From: M3007 sp964392655
GTDB taxonomy: Bacteria; Bacteroidota; Bacteroidia; Chitinophagales; Saprospiraceae
NCBI GenBank assembly: GCA_964392655.1
Contig: CAYMQY010000033.1
Span: forward strand, 1-25,860
Reading direction: 5' to 3'
DNA length: 25,860 bases
Below the pieces are notes generated by a model. That model worked only from the letters and a program-made list of their open reading frames with translations, was not told the DNA's origin and searched no databases. Both the position numbers and the translations under genes were made by a program. Shown in pieces: positions 25,140 through 25,860 of this stretch (position 1 is the first letter of the stretch; every line of letters starts with the position of its first letter).

Positions 25140-25167
25140 AAACCTGCTGTAGTAGTGCAGCAGGTTT
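25140..25167 (+). terminator. Hairpin after the DUF998-like gene
   Basis: AAACCTGCTG (25140-25149) and CAGCAGGTTT (25158-25167) form a perfect 10-bp stem with an 8-nt loop, 11 nt after the stop codon. Only a short T-run ends the stem, so it may be a terminator or a palindromic repeat. It shares the ACCTG/CAGGT arms of the palindrome at 6059-6091. Confidence 0.6.
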
Positions 25168-25170
25168 AAG

Positions 25171-25178
25171 TACATTTG
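25171..25178 (+). promoter_or_regulatory. Bacteroidota-type -7 element before the Mre11/SbcD-like gene
   Basis: TACATTTG is an exact match to TAnnTTTG and lies 8 nt before ATG 25187, so the transcript leader would be very short. No clear -33 TTTG was found at 17-21 nt upstream. Confidence 0.45.
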
Positions 25179-25186
25179 CCACTCCC

Positions 25187-25860
25187 ATGCGCATCCTCCA
25201 CTTCTCCGACACCCACCTCGGTTTCCAGGCCTTCGACCGCGTGACCGACACCGGCGTGAACGCCCGCGAGCAGGACGTGTACGACGCCTTCGAGCGTGTA
25301 GTGGACCGCATTCTGGAAATCAAACCCGACGTGGTCATCCACAGCGGCGATTTTTTCCACCGGCCCAGCCCCTCCAACCGGGCGCTCACCTTCGGCCTTG
25401 AACAACTGCGCCGCCTCTGCGATGCGCGCATCCCCGTCGCCATCATCGCCGGAAACCACGAGACGCCCAAGACGATTTACAACAGCCCCATTCTGCGCGC
25501 CTTGCGCAGCCTCGACTGCGTGTACCCGATCTTCGGCGACGCCTGGGAAAAATTCGAGTTCGACAACGTGGTCGTGCACGGCGTGCCGCATATCAACGAC
25601 AACCGCCTCCTGCATCAGGAACTGGAACGCCTGCAGCCCGTGCCGGGGGCGTTCAATCTGCTGCTTCTGCACACCTCGCTCGGCAAACGTTTCCTGATGG
25701 AGGAATACGGCGAGCAGGTGTTCCCTGCGGAGTTCGAGGCCAAACTCGCGGGATTCCAGTACGTGGCGCTCGGCCACTGGCACAACTGCCAGAAAATAGA
25801 CTTGCACCCCTGCGCCTGGTACGCCGGCAGCACCGAACGCCTGAGCGACACGGAAATCGG
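25187..25860 (+). CDS. Mre11/SbcD-type metallophosphoesterase, DNA repair nuclease (3' partial)
   Basis: The first 224 residues are present; the frame runs off the window without a stop. It has all metal-binding blocks of the Mre11/SbcD nuclease family: SDTH (7-10), GDFFHRP (from 54), GNHE (89-92), LLLHTS (His162) and GHWH (196-199). NAREQDVYDAFERVVD resembles the archaeal and bacterial Mre11-like start. The enzyme would process DNA ends or hairpins together with an SbcC/Rad50-type ATPase, expected just downstream. The exact subfamily (SbcD or YhaO-like) is open. The start is fixed by the family N-terminus MRILHFSDTHLG. Confidence 0.93.
   Translation, partial: MRILHFSDTHLGFQAFDRVTDTGVNAREQDVYDAFERVVDRILEIKPDVVIHSGDFFHRPSPSNRALTFGLEQLRRLCDARIPVAIIAGNHETPKTIYNSPILRALRSLDCVYPIFGDAWEKFEFDNVVVHGVPHINDNRLLHQELERLQPVPGAFNLLLLHTSLGKRFLMEEYGEQVFPAEFEAKLAGFQYVALGHWHNCQKIDLHPCAWYAGSTERLSDTEI

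Overview
The window looks like a GC-rich member of the Bacteroidota, most likely from the Saprospiria/Chitinophagia side of the phylum (inference; no rRNA is present). Markers are a fused lpxC-fabZ gene, a cell-surface protein with a type IX secretion (T9SS) C-terminal sorting domain, a DUF5686 outer-membrane protein, TAnnTTTG-like promoter elements and no clear Shine-Dalgarno sequences. Three runs of exactly 100 N (12436-12535, 15779-15878, 18092-18191) are scaffold gaps, so this is a draft or metagenome-derived contig.

Region 1 (1-10078) is a complete K+ uptake and sensing island on the + strand. It runs: sigma-54 (NtrC-type) response regulator (5' end outside the window), a 28-residue membrane micropeptide, kdpF, kdpA, kdpB, kdpC, an outer-membrane porin-like barrel, a KdpD protein that stops after its Usp domain, and a separate HAMP-PAS histidine kinase. 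Classical kdp loci use one KdpD kinase and an OmpR-type KdpE. Here KdpD is split from its kinase and the regulator is a sigma-54 activator. This is the most interesting system in the window. The 306-bp gap between the regulator and the micropeptide (1120-1425) holds an inverted repeat and a near-consensus -24/-12 element; nothing else was seen there.

Region 2 (10118-11778) holds a TerC-family membrane protein whose stop codon overlaps the start of a DEDDh exonuclease with a DUF3820-like tail. Region 3 (11806-15014, - strand) is a large secreted adhesin-like protein: choice-of-anchor L domain, P-domain-like module, ~52-residue Cys repeats and a T9SS sorting domain. Its repeat array contains the first gap.

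Region 4 (15127-20456) holds upp (uracil salvage), a PlsC-like acyltransferase on the - strand, a divergent Crp/Fnr regulator, a pirin cut by the third gap, and a DUF5686 outer-membrane protein cut at its N-terminus by the same gap. The open frame that runs through the gap is an artefact, not a fusion.

Region 5 (20506-23437) is a lipid A cluster: lpxC-fabZ, lpxA and a lone ABC ATPase. Region 6 (23465-25860) holds a secreted propeller-like protein, a six-helix membrane protein, and the start of an Mre11/SbcD-type nuclease that runs off the window. No tRNA, rRNA, CRISPR array, transposase or phage gene was seen. Apart from 1120-1425, no gene-free stretch exceeds 300 bp.
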